Source: Acidimicrobiia bacterium
GTDB taxonomy: Bacteria > Acidobacteriota > Vicinamibacteria > Vicinamibacterales > UBA2999
Length of the DNA: 56,047 bases
Assembly: GCA_016871375.1 (NCBI GenBank)
Contig: VFYY01000004.1
Span: 1-56,047, forward strand
Direction of reading: 5' to 3'
Shown here piece by piece: positions 26,652-35,597 of this stretch (position 1 is its first letter; each line of letters opens with the position of its first letter). The position numbers and the translations under genes are program-made. The notes under the pieces were generated by a model. That model did no database searches. It saw nothing but the letters and a program-made list of their open reading frames with translations, and was not told where the DNA came from.

Positions 26652-27604
26652 CGCCTGGCGAGCTCCGCATAGGTGGTCGAATTCGACACGCGGCTGAGGA
26701 TGTCCGCCGACAGCGTCGGGCGCGGTGTCACCTCGCCGTTGGTCCGCAGCTCCTGCAGCATCGCGTCGCACAGCGCCATCGCCGGCTGCGACACCATGTT
26801 GGGGTGGATGTTGACCTTCATCCGCGTGTTCGTCAGCAGCGGCTTCGCCACGCCGATGCCGAGCAGCGGCACGGGCAGCTCGCCGGCGATCCGGTTGATC
26901 TGCTCCGCGCTGAACCCGGTGAGGCTGTTCATGACGACGTCGGCGCCCGCGCGGGCGAACGCCTGGCCGCGGCGGATGACTGTGTCGAGATCCTCGGCAA
27001 CCGTGCGGCCGATGATGACGAAGTCGCGGTTCGTCCGCCCGTCCACCGCCGCCTCGAGCCGCTCGCGCATCCGCTCGACCGTCTGCAGCGCGCTCGTGGT
27101 CGGTCCGCCCGGGCCGGCCCACGTTTCCATCTTTTTCGGGTTGACGCTGTCTTCGATATGCAGCGCGGCGATGCCCGCGCGCTCGTAGAGCTGCACCGTG
27201 CGATAGACGTTCAGCGACGTCTCGCCCGCCTGGTCGGCGTCCACGATCGCGGGAATCCGCACCTCGCGCGCGATGCGGCCGGCGATCTCGACCATGTCGG
27301 TGGTCGTGATGATGCCCCAGTCAGGGGCGCCGAGGTACGTCATCGACATCATGTTGCCGCCGATGTAGACGGCGTCGAAGCCGCGCGCCTCCGCGAGCTT
27401 GCCGGCGATGACGGTGTACGCCTCGGGCGCGGTGAGCAGGCCCGGCGCGCGCAGCAGCGCGCGCAGTCTGGCGAACTTCGAGGCCCCGTCCGGTGGGGGC
27501 GCCTGTGCCTGGACCGGTACCGCGTTCAACCCGAGCGTCGCGGCGGCGCCCGCTGCCGCGGCCGCCTGCTGCAGGAAATCACGACGTGATGCTGGACTGT
27601 CCAT
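26633..27604 (-). CDS. Isocitrate lyase/PEP phosphomutase family protein with Tat signal
   Basis: SRRDFLQQAAAAAGAAATLGLNAVPVQAQA; LRALLRAPGLLTAPEAYTVIAGKLAEARGFDAVYIGG, PAIVDADQAGE, ALHIEDSVNPKK, VIIGRTVAEDLDTVIRRGQAFARAGADVVM. Confidence 0.9.
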   Translation of the reverse strand: MDSPASRRDFLQQAAAAAGAAATLGLNAVPVQAQAPPPDGASKFARLRALLRAPGLLTAPEAYTVIAGKLAEARGFDAVYIGGNMMSMTYLGAPDWGIITTTDMVEIAGRIAREVRIPAIVDADQAGETSLNVYRTVQLYERAGIAALHIEDSVNPKKMETWAGPGGPTTSALQTVERMRERLEAAVDGRTNRDFVIIGRTVAEDLDTVIRRGQAFARAGADVVMNSLTGFSAEQINRIAGELPVPLLGIGVAKPLLTNTRMKVNIHPNMVSQPAMALCDAMLQELRTNGEVTPRPTLSADILSRVSNSTTYAELARRWLSVP

Positions 27605-27636
27605 ACGCTCCTCTGCTGGAGCCGACAGTGTAAGTC

Positions 27637-27954
27637 ATGGGCGGCGCGCGACGGACGCCGCGCGCCGCCGGTCCGGCGTGTTATCGGGCGCAGGTGCAGC
27701 TCTTGCCGCAGTTGCACGTCTGGCCACAGCGGCATCCCGCACGGCGGCCCTGGGTCGAGTACGACTTTCCCCGGTTCCGCCTGGGAGCCGGCTACGGCGC
27801 CTATCAGTCACGCGGCGCGGTGTGGCAGCACAAGCCGTTCGTCACCGCGACCGTCAAGGTGCCGCCCGTCGGCAACGTGGAGCTCTGGCTGCAGCGGCTC
27901 CACGACAATCACCTCACCGCGCAGATCCGCTTCGCGAAAGTATTCGTGCACTAG
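27637..27954 (+). CDS. Doubtful ORF, possible C-terminal fragment of a beta-barrel-like protein
   Basis: FRLGAGYGAYQSRGAVWQHKPFVTATVKVPPVGNVELWLQRLHDNHLTAQIRFAKVFVH looks protein-like; N-terminal part does not. Stop TAG lies in REP element E5. Confidence 0.3.
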   Translation: MGGARRTPRAAGPACYRAQVQLLPQLHVWPQRHPARRPWVEYDFPRFRLGAGYGAYQSRGAVWQHKPFVTATVKVPPVGNVELWLQRLHDNHLTAQIRFAKVFVH

Positions 27955-28065
27955 AGCGGTTTCTGAAACGTCGTAGTGTCCGGCTTGAGCCGGACCACGT
28001 CGATCGGCACCGCCGTGTGTGGTCCGGCTAAAGCCGGACACTACGAAGAAGTCGAAACCGCGCTA
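27951..28065. repeat. REP-like element, full copy E5
   Basis: CTAGAGCGGTTTCTGAAACGTC-arm-GTCGATCGGCACCGCCGTGTGT-arm-GAAGAAGTCGAAACCGCGCTA. Confidence 0.95.
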
Positions 28066-29034
28066 AGGCGACAGCGGCGCGAAGAGCTCCTCGATCGGGA
28101 CGACACGCGGCGCGAGGTGCTGCTCGAACAGGTACTGGGGCAGCGTCTCCAGCGAGCGCCGGTTACGTTCGACCCCGTACGGCCAGAAGTCCTCACCCAT
28201 GCTCCGGCGGGTCTCCTCCGTCTCGGCCACGATCCAGGGCAGCGTGATCTTCAGCGCGTCGATCTCGACGAGCTGCTCGTACGCCCACTGCTTCGCCCGC
28301 TCGAACGCGTCGAAGAGGCTCCTGGCCATCCACGGGTTCGCGTCGTACACGTCCCTGCGCACGACGATGACGTGCATGATCGGAAAGATGCCGGTCTTCT
28401 CGAAGTAGGTTTTTTCCACCCGCCGGTAGTCCTCGAACAACCGGCGCACCGGCGACCCGGGACGGGCGAGCGCCTGCGGCGCGTTGGGCGAGATGATGGC
28501 GTCGAGGGTCCCCTGCTCGAGCATCGGGCCCATGTCCTGCTCGAGGGGCATTCGTGTGAGCTTCACGCCGGGCAGGTCGAAGTCGATGCGCGTCGGCCGC
28601 TGCAGGCCGTCCTGCGTGCCGCTGAACCACTCGCTGGTCTCGGGGGCCACGCCGTACTCGTGCAGCAGCAGGCCGCGCGCGAATACCGCGGCCGTCATCG
28701 AGTACTCGGGAACCCCGATGCGCGTGCCGACGAGATCCGCCGGCTGACTGATCCCCGCGTGCCGGTTCACGTAGATGCAGGAGTGCCGGAAGAGCCGCGA
28801 GGGAAACACCGGGATGGCGATGAACGAGTCGTCGCCCCGCGCGCGGAGCATCGTGTAGTTGGAGAACGACAGCTCCGAGACGTCGAACGCCTTGTGGCGC
28901 AGCATGCGGAAGAACGTCTCGCTCGGCCTCGAGATGACCGGCGTCAGCTCGATGCCGTCCGGCACGATCGTCCGGTCGATCAGCGGGCGGACCCGGTCGT
29001 AATCCCAGAAGGCGATGGTCAGCCGCAGAGCCAT
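28063..29034 (-). CDS. 4,5-dihydroxyphthalate decarboxylase-like / PBP-II-fold protein
   Basis: LRLTIAFWDYDRVRPLIDRTIVPDGIELTPVISRPSETFFRMLRHKAFDVSELSFSNYTMLRARGD...GTRIGVPEYSMTAAVFARGLL. Confidence 0.85.
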   Translation of the reverse strand: MALRLTIAFWDYDRVRPLIDRTIVPDGIELTPVISRPSETFFRMLRHKAFDVSELSFSNYTMLRARGDDSFIAIPVFPSRLFRHSCIYVNRHAGISQPADLVGTRIGVPEYSMTAAVFARGLLLHEYGVAPETSEWFSGTQDGLQRPTRIDFDLPGVKLTRMPLEQDMGPMLEQGTLDAIISPNAPQALARPGSPVRRLFEDYRRVEKTYFEKTGIFPIMHVIVVRRDVYDANPWMARSLFDAFERAKQWAYEQLVEIDALKITLPWIVAETEETRRSMGEDFWPYGVERNRRSLETLPQYLFEQHLAPRVVPIEELFAPLSP

Positions 29035-29790
29035 CTATTCGACGCCGGCGTCGCGCAGCGTCCGCCGCGCGGCGGCAGTGGTGATGAAGCGGAGGAACGC
29101 CGAGGCGGCGACCGGCTCGCGCGCGGCGTGCATCACCACCGCGTCGTAGGTGGTGAAGTTCTGCAGCGGCGCAGGCAGCGGACCGGCATACTGCAGACCT
29201 GTTGCCCGGATGGCGTCTGACCTCGCGAGGAACGCGAGCTCGCTGCCGCGCGCGGCCGCGAGGCGCTCCATGACCGCCTCCCCATTGAGGACGCGGACGG
29301 TCTTCGCCTCGACGCGATCGGCGATGCCGAGCTGCGCGAGCAGCGTCTCGATGTACGTGCCGCTCGAGCCCTGGTTGTAGATGACCGCGTCCGCCGCGAG
29401 CAGTTCGCGGCGCAGCGCATCAGCGGACGAGACGTCGGGTGTGGCCGCGCCGGCGCGAACGACCACCGCCACGCCGACGCGGCCGACCGTCGTGCGCGAC
29501 GCGGCAGCGGCGCGGCGATCCGCGATCGCCTGGTCGACGACGGCCGCGGGCGCGATGAGGACGTCGGCGGCGTCGCCGGCCGCGAGCCGCGCCGTCAGTT
29601 GCGGCGCGTTGCCGATCTCGATGCGGACGACGTCACCGGTGTCACGCCGGTACTGGGCGGCGAGCTGCGTCACGCCCGCTTCCAGCGCGCCCGCGCTCAT
29701 CACGACGAGTTCCGCCGCGAAGAGCGTGGCCGCGCCGGCCGCGAGCACCACCGGCAGGACGAGTCTCAGAAATCGACCGTCAGGTTCCAC
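29035..29790 (-). CDS. Molybdate-type extracellular solute-binding (ModA-like, PBP-II) protein; start approximate
   Basis: LVVMSAGALEAGVTQLAAQYRRDTGDVVRIEIGNAPQLTARLAAGDAADVLIAPAAVVDQAIADRR..VGRVGVAVVVRAGAATPDVSSADALRRELL. Confidence 0.87.
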   Translation of the reverse strand: MEPDGRFLRLVLPVVLAAGAATLFAAELVVMSAGALEAGVTQLAAQYRRDTGDVVRIEIGNAPQLTARLAAGDAADVLIAPAAVVDQAIADRRAAAASRTTVGRVGVAVVVRAGAATPDVSSADALRRELLAADAVIYNQGSSGTYIETLLAQLGIADRVEAKTVRVLNGEAVMERLAAARGSELAFLARSDAIRATGLQYAGPLPAPLQNFTTYDAVVMHAAREPVAASAFLRFITTAAARRTLRDAGVE

Positions 29791-32700
29791 CGGACGAAGC
29801 GCGGCGTGTAGATCGCGGTCGGGTTGTTCCACGTCCCGCCGTTGCCCGCGTTGTTGGCGCTGAACTGGTAGATGTTCTCGTACGTCGTCGTGTAGTTCGT
29901 GTTGAGCAGGTTGCCCAGGTCCACGCCCACGTCGAAGCGCCGCTGGCCCCACCGCAGGATCTTCGCGAAGCGCATGTCGATCTGCGTGCGCCGGTTGTCC
30001 GCGTACAGGCGGTGGTCGTTGTCCAGGATCTCGATGGTCGTGAAGCCGGTGGCGAGGCCGCCCGGGGGCAGCCGGCCCGCGGCGGCCTGGATCACCGAGT
30101 TCGGCACCTGCCACGTGGCGATGCGCTCGAGCGGCGCCTGCGAGCGCACGGTGGCGCTGACGAGCACGTCCACCTTCGGCACGGTGTAGGAGCCGAGCCC
30201 GCGGATCGTCGTCTGCCACGGATCGGCATCCAGGCAGTTGCGCAGGTCCTTGATCACGCCGCCGTTGGTCAGCGTCCGGCCGAGCGCGGGAATGAACGCA
30301 CCGCCGACGGCGACCACCGCGACGTCGCTGACGCGCGCGGTCTCGCAGGCATCCTCGACCGACCGGCCGGTCTGCGTGCCGAACTGCAGCGTCAGCCCCT
30401 GGCGGAGGCGCGCGTTGACCGTGAAGTCCACGCCGTGCCAGTACTGGGAGCGCGCCGGGCCGAAGTCCTCCTCGAAGGTGACGTAGTTCTGCGCGCCGCG
30501 CGAGGCGGCCGCCGCCGTGACCATCGACACCGTGATCGGGTACCCGCCGCCGCCGGGCAGCCGGTTATCGCGCGGCGCCGTGAGCGTGAACGGCTGGTAG
30601 TCCTCGGGCCCCCGCAGGCGGTTGTCGATGACCTTGTTGCCCAGGAACCAGCGGCGGTTGTAGGCGACCTCCGCCGACACGCGCGGGATCAGCTCCTGCT
30701 GCAGCGTGACACCCCACTGCCAGTCGGCCTGCCGCACGCCCCACCCGCGCAGCGTGTCCTGGTTGACCTGCTGGACGTTGCCGGAGACGGCGCCGAAGTT
30801 CAGCAGGTCGCCGGTCAGCGCCGCGCACTCTCCGTTGGCGGCGAAGTTCATGATGGTGCAGTCCACCACCTTGTTGCCGTTGGTGTCGTTCCAGTTCCGC
30901 GCCGCGGTCCGGACGATGCGGACCGCCGGGTTGTTGCTGGTGTACTCGCTGTCGTTGGTGGCGGCATCGAGGTACTTGCCCAGGTTGAACTTGAGCGCCG
31001 TGCGGCCGTCGCCGAACACGTCGTAGGCGGCGCCGAACCGCGGCGTGACGTCGTTGAATGCATCAACGCCGGGCGTGCGCTCGAACCTGATCGGCGCGGC
31101 GTTGAACGGCGAGGTTTTCGTCGTGCCGTTGCCCTCAGCCGGGCTGAAGCTCCACGCGCGGTCGTAGCGCAGCGCGCCCTGCAGCGTCAGCCGCCCCCGC
31201 GTCCACCGGTCCTGGACGTAAAAGGCAGAGGTCCCCGTGCGGTCCGCCGTATTCCAGTCCGGCAGCCGGAACGTGAACTGATTCGGCACGCCCTGGTTGA
31301 AGCGGTACTGCAGCCCGGCATCGGGAGTGGTGAAGAAGAAGTTCACGCGGATGTAGGCGCCCTGATAGCCGACCTTCAGATCGTGCGACCCGGTGACGTA
31401 GGAGGCCGAGGCGCGCCAGTTGTTCGGGTTGGCGTAGTTGGGGCTGATCGCCGGCACGCCGCGGTAGGTATAGTTCGCGCGCGGCGCGAACGGCAGCCCG
31501 GTCGCGGGATTGATCGCGGTGGACTGCTCGACGACGGAGATCAGATCGAACACGCCGTCCGGAGGCTGCCGGCCCGTCGTCCCGCCCTTGAACGAGAAGC
31601 GCGTGACGCCGGCCTCGAGGAGCAGCCGGTTCGTCAACGGCGCGCTCCAGGTCCCCTGCGTCACGTAGTAGGGCGTGTTGCCGAAGTAGTTCGGGTTCGC
31701 CTCGGGCGAGACCGTCGCCGTGCCGGCCGCGATCCAGTTGTCGCCGCGCGTGTTGCAGCCGTCGGTGTCCACCTTCAGCGGCGACCCTTCGCAGCGGCGC
31801 TGGTATTCCTGGTTGAACGAGACGCGGTTGCGCGGGGTGACCTGCATCGTGACGCGCGCGATGTACGTCTCGCGTCCCTGCAGCTGCCGTGCGTTCACGC
31901 TGGCGTCCCCCACCCAGTCCCACCGCGACGCGTCGGAGGTGTTCCGGTTCGCGACGACACCCTGGACCGACGACGCCGTATCGAGCTGGCGATAGCTGCC
32001 GAAGAACCAGATGCGATCGCGCTGAATCGGGCCGCCGTACGACGCGCTCCAGTCGTAGGAGCCGATGATCCCGGGAGGTTCCCTGAGACCCACCGCGCGC
32101 AGCTCGTCGGTCAGGTTGTTGCCGCGCGACCAGTCGCCGGCGTTGTTGACGAACGCCTGCCCGCGGAACGTGTTGCCGCCGGAGCGCGGCACCAGGTTCA
32201 TCACCGGGCCGCCGATGTCCGACTCGCCGAGGCCGCCGGCGACCGACACCGACACCTCGTCCACGTTGATCGAGTCGAGGATGTAGGTGGACACGCCGCC
32301 GCCGTTGAACGGGGCGGCCACGGTCATGCCGTTGATCGTCATGCGCCCTTCGTTGATCGGGCCGCCGCGCGCGGCGAAGAACGTCATCGTCGGCGAGGCG
32401 GCCAGCGCCCCGTCGTTGACGGTGAGGCCGGGCACCGCGTTGAGCAGCGTGCCGACCGAGCGGTTGCCGGGGATGGCGGCGACGACGTCGGCGCTCAGCA
32501 CCGTCTCGCGCTGCGTGGTCTGCACGTCGACGACCGGCGTCTCGCCGGTGACGGTGACCGTCTCCTCGAGCGTCCCGACGCTCATCTCGGCCGGAATCGC
32601 CAGCGTGGCGGTGCCACTGAGCTCGATGCCGTCGCGCCTGATCACCCTGAAGCCCGGGAGCGTGAAGGTCAGGGAGTAGGTGCCGGGGTTGAGGCCGGTG

Positions 32701-32903
32701 ATGCGGTACTGCCCCGTGCCATCGGTGATGGCCGTGCGTACCTTTTCAATCAAGGCGGGGCTGGCCGCCTCGACGGTGACACCGGGCAGCACGGCGCCCG
32801 ATTCGTCTCTCACGGCGCCCGTGAGAGTGCCTTGCGCAAACGCCAACGACGGCAGGAAGGCCGTGATCGCCAGGACCAGGACGGCCTTCGACACCACGCG
32901 CAT
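29766..32903 (-). CDS. TonB-dependent receptor with carboxypeptidase-regulatory-like domain
   Basis: GTLTGAVRDESGAVLPGVTVEAASPALIEKVRTAITDGTGQYRITGLNPGTYSLTFTLPGF; EETVTVTGETPVVDVQTTQRETVLSADVV; barrel repeats; C-terminal WNLTVDF. Confidence 0.94.
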   Translation of the reverse strand: MRVVSKAVLVLAITAFLPSLAFAQGTLTGAVRDESGAVLPGVTVEAASPALIEKVRTAITDGTGQYRITGLNPGTYSLTFTLPGFRVIRRDGIELSGTATLAIPAEMSVGTLEETVTVTGETPVVDVQTTQRETVLSADVVAAIPGNRSVGTLLNAVPGLTVNDGALAASPTMTFFAARGGPINEGRMTINGMTVAAPFNGGGVSTYILDSINVDEVSVSVAGGLGESDIGGPVMNLVPRSGGNTFRGQAFVNNAGDWSRGNNLTDELRAVGLREPPGIIGSYDWSASYGGPIQRDRIWFFGSYRQLDTASSVQGVVANRNTSDASRWDWVGDASVNARQLQGRETYIARVTMQVTPRNRVSFNQEYQRRCEGSPLKVDTDGCNTRGDNWIAAGTATVSPEANPNYFGNTPYYVTQGTWSAPLTNRLLLEAGVTRFSFKGGTTGRQPPDGVFDLISVVEQSTAINPATGLPFAPRANYTYRGVPAISPNYANPNNWRASASYVTGSHDLKVGYQGAYIRVNFFFTTPDAGLQYRFNQGVPNQFTFRLPDWNTADRTGTSAFYVQDRWTRGRLTLQGALRYDRAWSFSPAEGNGTTKTSPFNAAPIRFERTPGVDAFNDVTPRFGAAYDVFGDGRTALKFNLGKYLDAATNDSEYTSNNPAVRIVRTAARNWNDTNGNKVVDCTIMNFAANGECAALTGDLLNFGAVSGNVQQVNQDTLRGWGVRQADWQWGVTLQQELIPRVSAEVAYNRRWFLGNKVIDNRLRGPEDYQPFTLTAPRDNRLPGGGGYPITVSMVTAAAASRGAQNYVTFEEDFGPARSQYWHGVDFTVNARLRQGLTLQFGTQTGRSVEDACETARVSDVAVVAVGGAFIPALGRTLTNGGVIKDLRNCLDADPWQTTIRGLGSYTVPKVDVLVSATVRSQAPLERIATWQVPNSVIQAAAGRLPPGGLATGFTTIEILDNDHRLYADNRRTQIDMRFAKILRWGQRRFDVGVDLGNLLNTNYTTTYENIYQFSANNAGNGGTWNNPTAIYTPRFVRWNLTVDF

Positions 32904-32951
32904 GGGGCCTCCTTCAGTACCGGGTTGAGGGGTACCACGCCGGCGGATGAC

Positions 32952-33329
32952 TTAACGGCCGTAGACGTTGATGGTCTTCCCGTCGGCGAGCACGACGTGT
33001 TCGAGCCGGATGATCTTCTGGCCGTCGGCGAACTGGTAGCCGGTGCCGGTGATCACGTCGCCCGGCTTCACCGTCGTCCTGGTCCAGCCGCTCGCTTCCA
33101 TCCGATTGAGCGCGGGACCGCCGATCAGCCACTGCTCCATCTGGCCGTTGTCGGCCTGGACCTGCAGCGTGATCATCGGGTGCGGGTTCACCCAGTTGAA
33201 GTCCTTCACCACGCCCTTCACGGTGACGAGCCGGGCGCGACTGACGGGCCACTGGTGGTGCGCGGACAGCGGGACTGCCGCGGCGATCAGCGTAAGGACA
33301 AGGAATACCGGAACAAGCACAGCCTTCAT
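32952..33329 (-). CDS. DUF6152-like small secreted protein
   Basis: LSAHHQWPVSRARLVTVKGVVKDFNWVNPHPMITLQV; same layout as 42935-43324. Confidence 0.82.
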   Translation of the reverse strand: MKAVLVPVFLVLTLIAAAVPLSAHHQWPVSRARLVTVKGVVKDFNWVNPHPMITLQVQADNGQMEQWLIGGPALNRMEASGWTRTTVKPGDVITGTGYQFADGQKIIRLEHVVLADGKTINVYGR

Positions 33330-33504
33330 CGTGGCGCTCCTTCCGGGGGTGATTCTAGGTCAGAACGCGCGTCGGCGGCTGAGATACTGCGGTGCCTCCC
33401 TTGCCCGTCTTCCGGAGATGAGTGAAGCGCCGGCCCCGAAGCCGCCGCCCGGAGAGTCGACCGCGTCCCTCATCGGCGGCGGATCGTGACGGTGACGCTG
33501 ACGT

Positions 33505-33801
33505 TCACGCTGCACGCGCAGCCATTACGGCCACTCCCTCGACGGCGGGGGGCGGAGTCCCGGCGAGCCACTCCAGGCGAACGGCGCAGTGCTCCGCGCG
33601 CGAGGTGTCACACGTGCAGTTGCCCTCCTCCCGGATGGCGCCGCACTGGTCGCACACGTATTCCGCGTGGCAGCGCACGAAGGTGGATGTCACGGTGTTG
33701 CCCCACATCCCGGTCTCGGTCGTGGGAACGGTCTCGGCGCCGGTGACGCGACGGCGCCACGCGTGACGGTGACGGCTCAGCAGATGCCGGCAGCAATCCA
33801 T
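33505..33801 (-). CDS. Small Cys-rich hypothetical protein (zinc-ribbon-like)
   Basis: MWGNTVTSTFVRCHAEYVCDQCGAIREEGNCTCDTSRAEHCAVRLEWLAG; paired-Cys spacing plausible for metal binding. Confidence 0.55.
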   Translation of the reverse strand: MDCCRHLLSRHRHAWRRRVTGAETVPTTETGMWGNTVTSTFVRCHAEYVCDQCGAIREEGNCTCDTSRAEHCAVRLEWLAGTPPPAVEGVAVMAARAA

Positions 33802-33966
33802 GATGCACCTCCCGGCTTTCCGTGAACGGTGCAATTGCTGCTCCAGCGGCGTCGATCGCTCGACGCCGCCCAACGGCGCAGCGCCTGCGTTCAGGCGCGG
33901 GATTGTTCCGCCGGCTGCGCAAGAATCCCCACGGTGGCGCGCTCGACGCCTCCAGCCGGACCCGGT

Positions 33967-34605
33967 TCAGCGCTGTTGGAGCAGCGCGTCCACGGCCAGC
34001 AGCTCGTCGCGGACGATCGTGTGTCCCATCCGCGGATAGATGCGCTCGTCCACCGCGGCACCCATGCGCCGGAACACCTCGGCGGACTCCTGCACGCGGT
34101 CGAGCGGAATGTGCGCGTCCACGTCGCTGCAGCCGATGAAGACCGGCGTGCCGTCGAACGCGCCCGCGTAGTCGCGCGCGGTTCCTGGCGGGCCGATCAG
34201 GCCGCCGCTGAAGGCGACGACCGCCGCGTAGCGCCGCGCGTGACGCGCGGCGAATTCCAGCGACAGGCACGCGCCCTGTGAGAACCCCATCACCGCCACA
34301 CGGCCGGGCGGAACGCCCTGGCGCTCGACGTCACCGACGAGCTCGTCGAGCCGGCGCAGCGCGGACGGGAGAAACGGCTCGTTCTGCTCCAACGGCGCAA
34401 GAAACGAGTAGGGATACCAGGCGCCGCCGCTCGCCTGCGGCGCGAGGTAGGCGATGTCGCGCGCGCTGAACTCTCCCGCCAGGCCGATGATGTCCTCCGC
34501 GGACGCGCCGCGCCCGTGGACGAGGATGGCGACGAGCCGTGCGTCCGCGAGCGGCGCTCCCGCATGGAGCACCGGTTGGTTGCCGTGCGGATGATTGGAA
34601 TCCAT
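33967..34605 (-). CDS. Phospholipase/carboxylesterase family hydrolase (MhqD-like)
   Basis: VAILVHGRGASAEDIIGLAGEF, LAPQASGGAWYPYSFL, VAVMGFSQGACLSLEFAAR, DAHIPLDRV, RMGHTI. Confidence 0.9.
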   Translation of the reverse strand: MDSNHPHGNQPVLHAGAPLADARLVAILVHGRGASAEDIIGLAGEFSARDIAYLAPQASGGAWYPYSFLAPLEQNEPFLPSALRRLDELVGDVERQGVPPGRVAVMGFSQGACLSLEFAARHARRYAAVVAFSGGLIGPPGTARDYAGAFDGTPVFIGCSDVDAHIPLDRVQESAEVFRRMGAAVDERIYPRMGHTIVRDELLAVDALLQQR

Positions 34606-34608
34606 GGG

Positions 34609-35562
34609 TCAGTCGATCGGCTCGAGCCGTGAGGCGATCTGCGCGCGGTGCGTTTCGAGGAACGGCGGCAGCACGAGGTGCTCGCCGAGCGTGGCGGGAT
34701 CCTCGTCCACGCCGAATCCGGGGCCGTCGGTGGCGATCTCGAAGAGGACGCCGTTCGGCTCGCGCACGTACAGGCTGCGGAACCAGAACCGATCCACCTT
34801 GCCGCTGTTGGGGACGCCGAACTCGTTCAGCCGATCCGCCCACGCGTCGTAGTCGGCGTCCGGCGTCCGGAACGCGACGTGGTGGACGCCGCCCGCGCCC
34901 TGCCGCACATCGGGCAGATCCGGCTGCACGGCCACGTGCAGCTCGGCATGCGGGCCGCCGGCGGCGCCCATCTCGAACACGTGCACCGTGGCCGCCGGAT
35001 TGTCCGGATGCGGGGTGTCGCGCACCAGGCGCATGTTGAACACCCGCGTCAGGAGGATGTCGGTCGGGTTCAGCGTCGGCACGCTGATGACAATCGGGCC
35101 GAGGCCGCGGATCTGAAACTCCGGCGGAACGGGACTGCGCTCCCACGGCGCCGGCGCATCGCCGCGGCCGCCGTCGTCGACGAGCGCGAGCCGCTGCCCT
35201 TCCGGATCCTCGAACCGCAGGTTCAGCCGGCCGTCGCGCTCGAAGACGTCGCCGTGGCTCACCCCGAGCTCGTCGAAGCGGCGCACCCACCAGTCGATCG
35301 CACGGGCGCCGTTCACGCGCAGGCAGGTGCGGACGATGCTGCGGGTGCCGCGGCGCTCGCGGGGAACGGGCCAGTCGAAGAACGTCAGGTCCGTGCCCGG
35401 CGTGCCCTTCGCATCCGCGTAAAACAGGTGATACGCGCTCACATCGTCCTGGTTCACGGAACGCTTGACGAGGCGCATGCCGAGCGTCTGCGTGTAGAAC
35501 CGGTGGTTCTCGCGGATGGCGCCGGAAATTGCGGTCAGATGGTGGATGCCGGTCAGATCCAT
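34609..35562 (-). CDS. Ring-cleaving dioxygenase, glyoxalase family (MhqO-like)
   Basis: [93 protein letters not shown]. Confidence 0.93.
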   Translation of the reverse strand: MDLTGIHHLTAISGAIRENHRFYTQTLGMRLVKRSVNQDDVSAYHLFYADAKGTPGTDLTFFDWPVPRERRGTRSIVRTCLRVNGARAIDWWVRRFDELGVSHGDVFERDGRLNLRFEDPEGQRLALVDDGGRGDAPAPWERSPVPPEFQIRGLGPIVISVPTLNPTDILLTRVFNMRLVRDTPHPDNPAATVHVFEMGAAGGPHAELHVAVQPDLPDVRQGAGGVHHVAFRTPDADYDAWADRLNEFGVPNSGKVDRFWFRSLYVREPNGVLFEIATDGPGFGVDEDPATLGEHLVLPPFLETHRAQIASRLEPID

Positions 35563-35597
35563 GGCGTCCCTATATTAGAATCCGCGCGGAGGTCATC

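Noticed and set aside
24540-26672. 710-aa plus-strand ORF
   Set aside because: Antisense to the amidohydrolase-PBP fusion; low-complexity high-GC translation.
27637-27735. N-terminal part of the 27637-27954 ORF as genuine protein
   Set aside because: MGGARRTPRAAGPACYRAQVQLLPQLHVWPQRHPARRPW lacks protein-like character and overlaps the antisense Cys-rich frame.
28193-28630. 145-aa minus-strand ORF
   Set aside because: Alternative frame inside the dihydroxyphthalate-decarboxylase-like CDS.
30012-33425. 1137-aa plus-strand ORF
   Set aside because: Antisense shadow of the TonB receptor 29766-32903; no recognisable domain.
33422-33489. Short plus-strand start MSEAPAPKPPPGESTASLIGGGS
   Set aside because: Possible truncated protein N-terminus but too short and generic to call.
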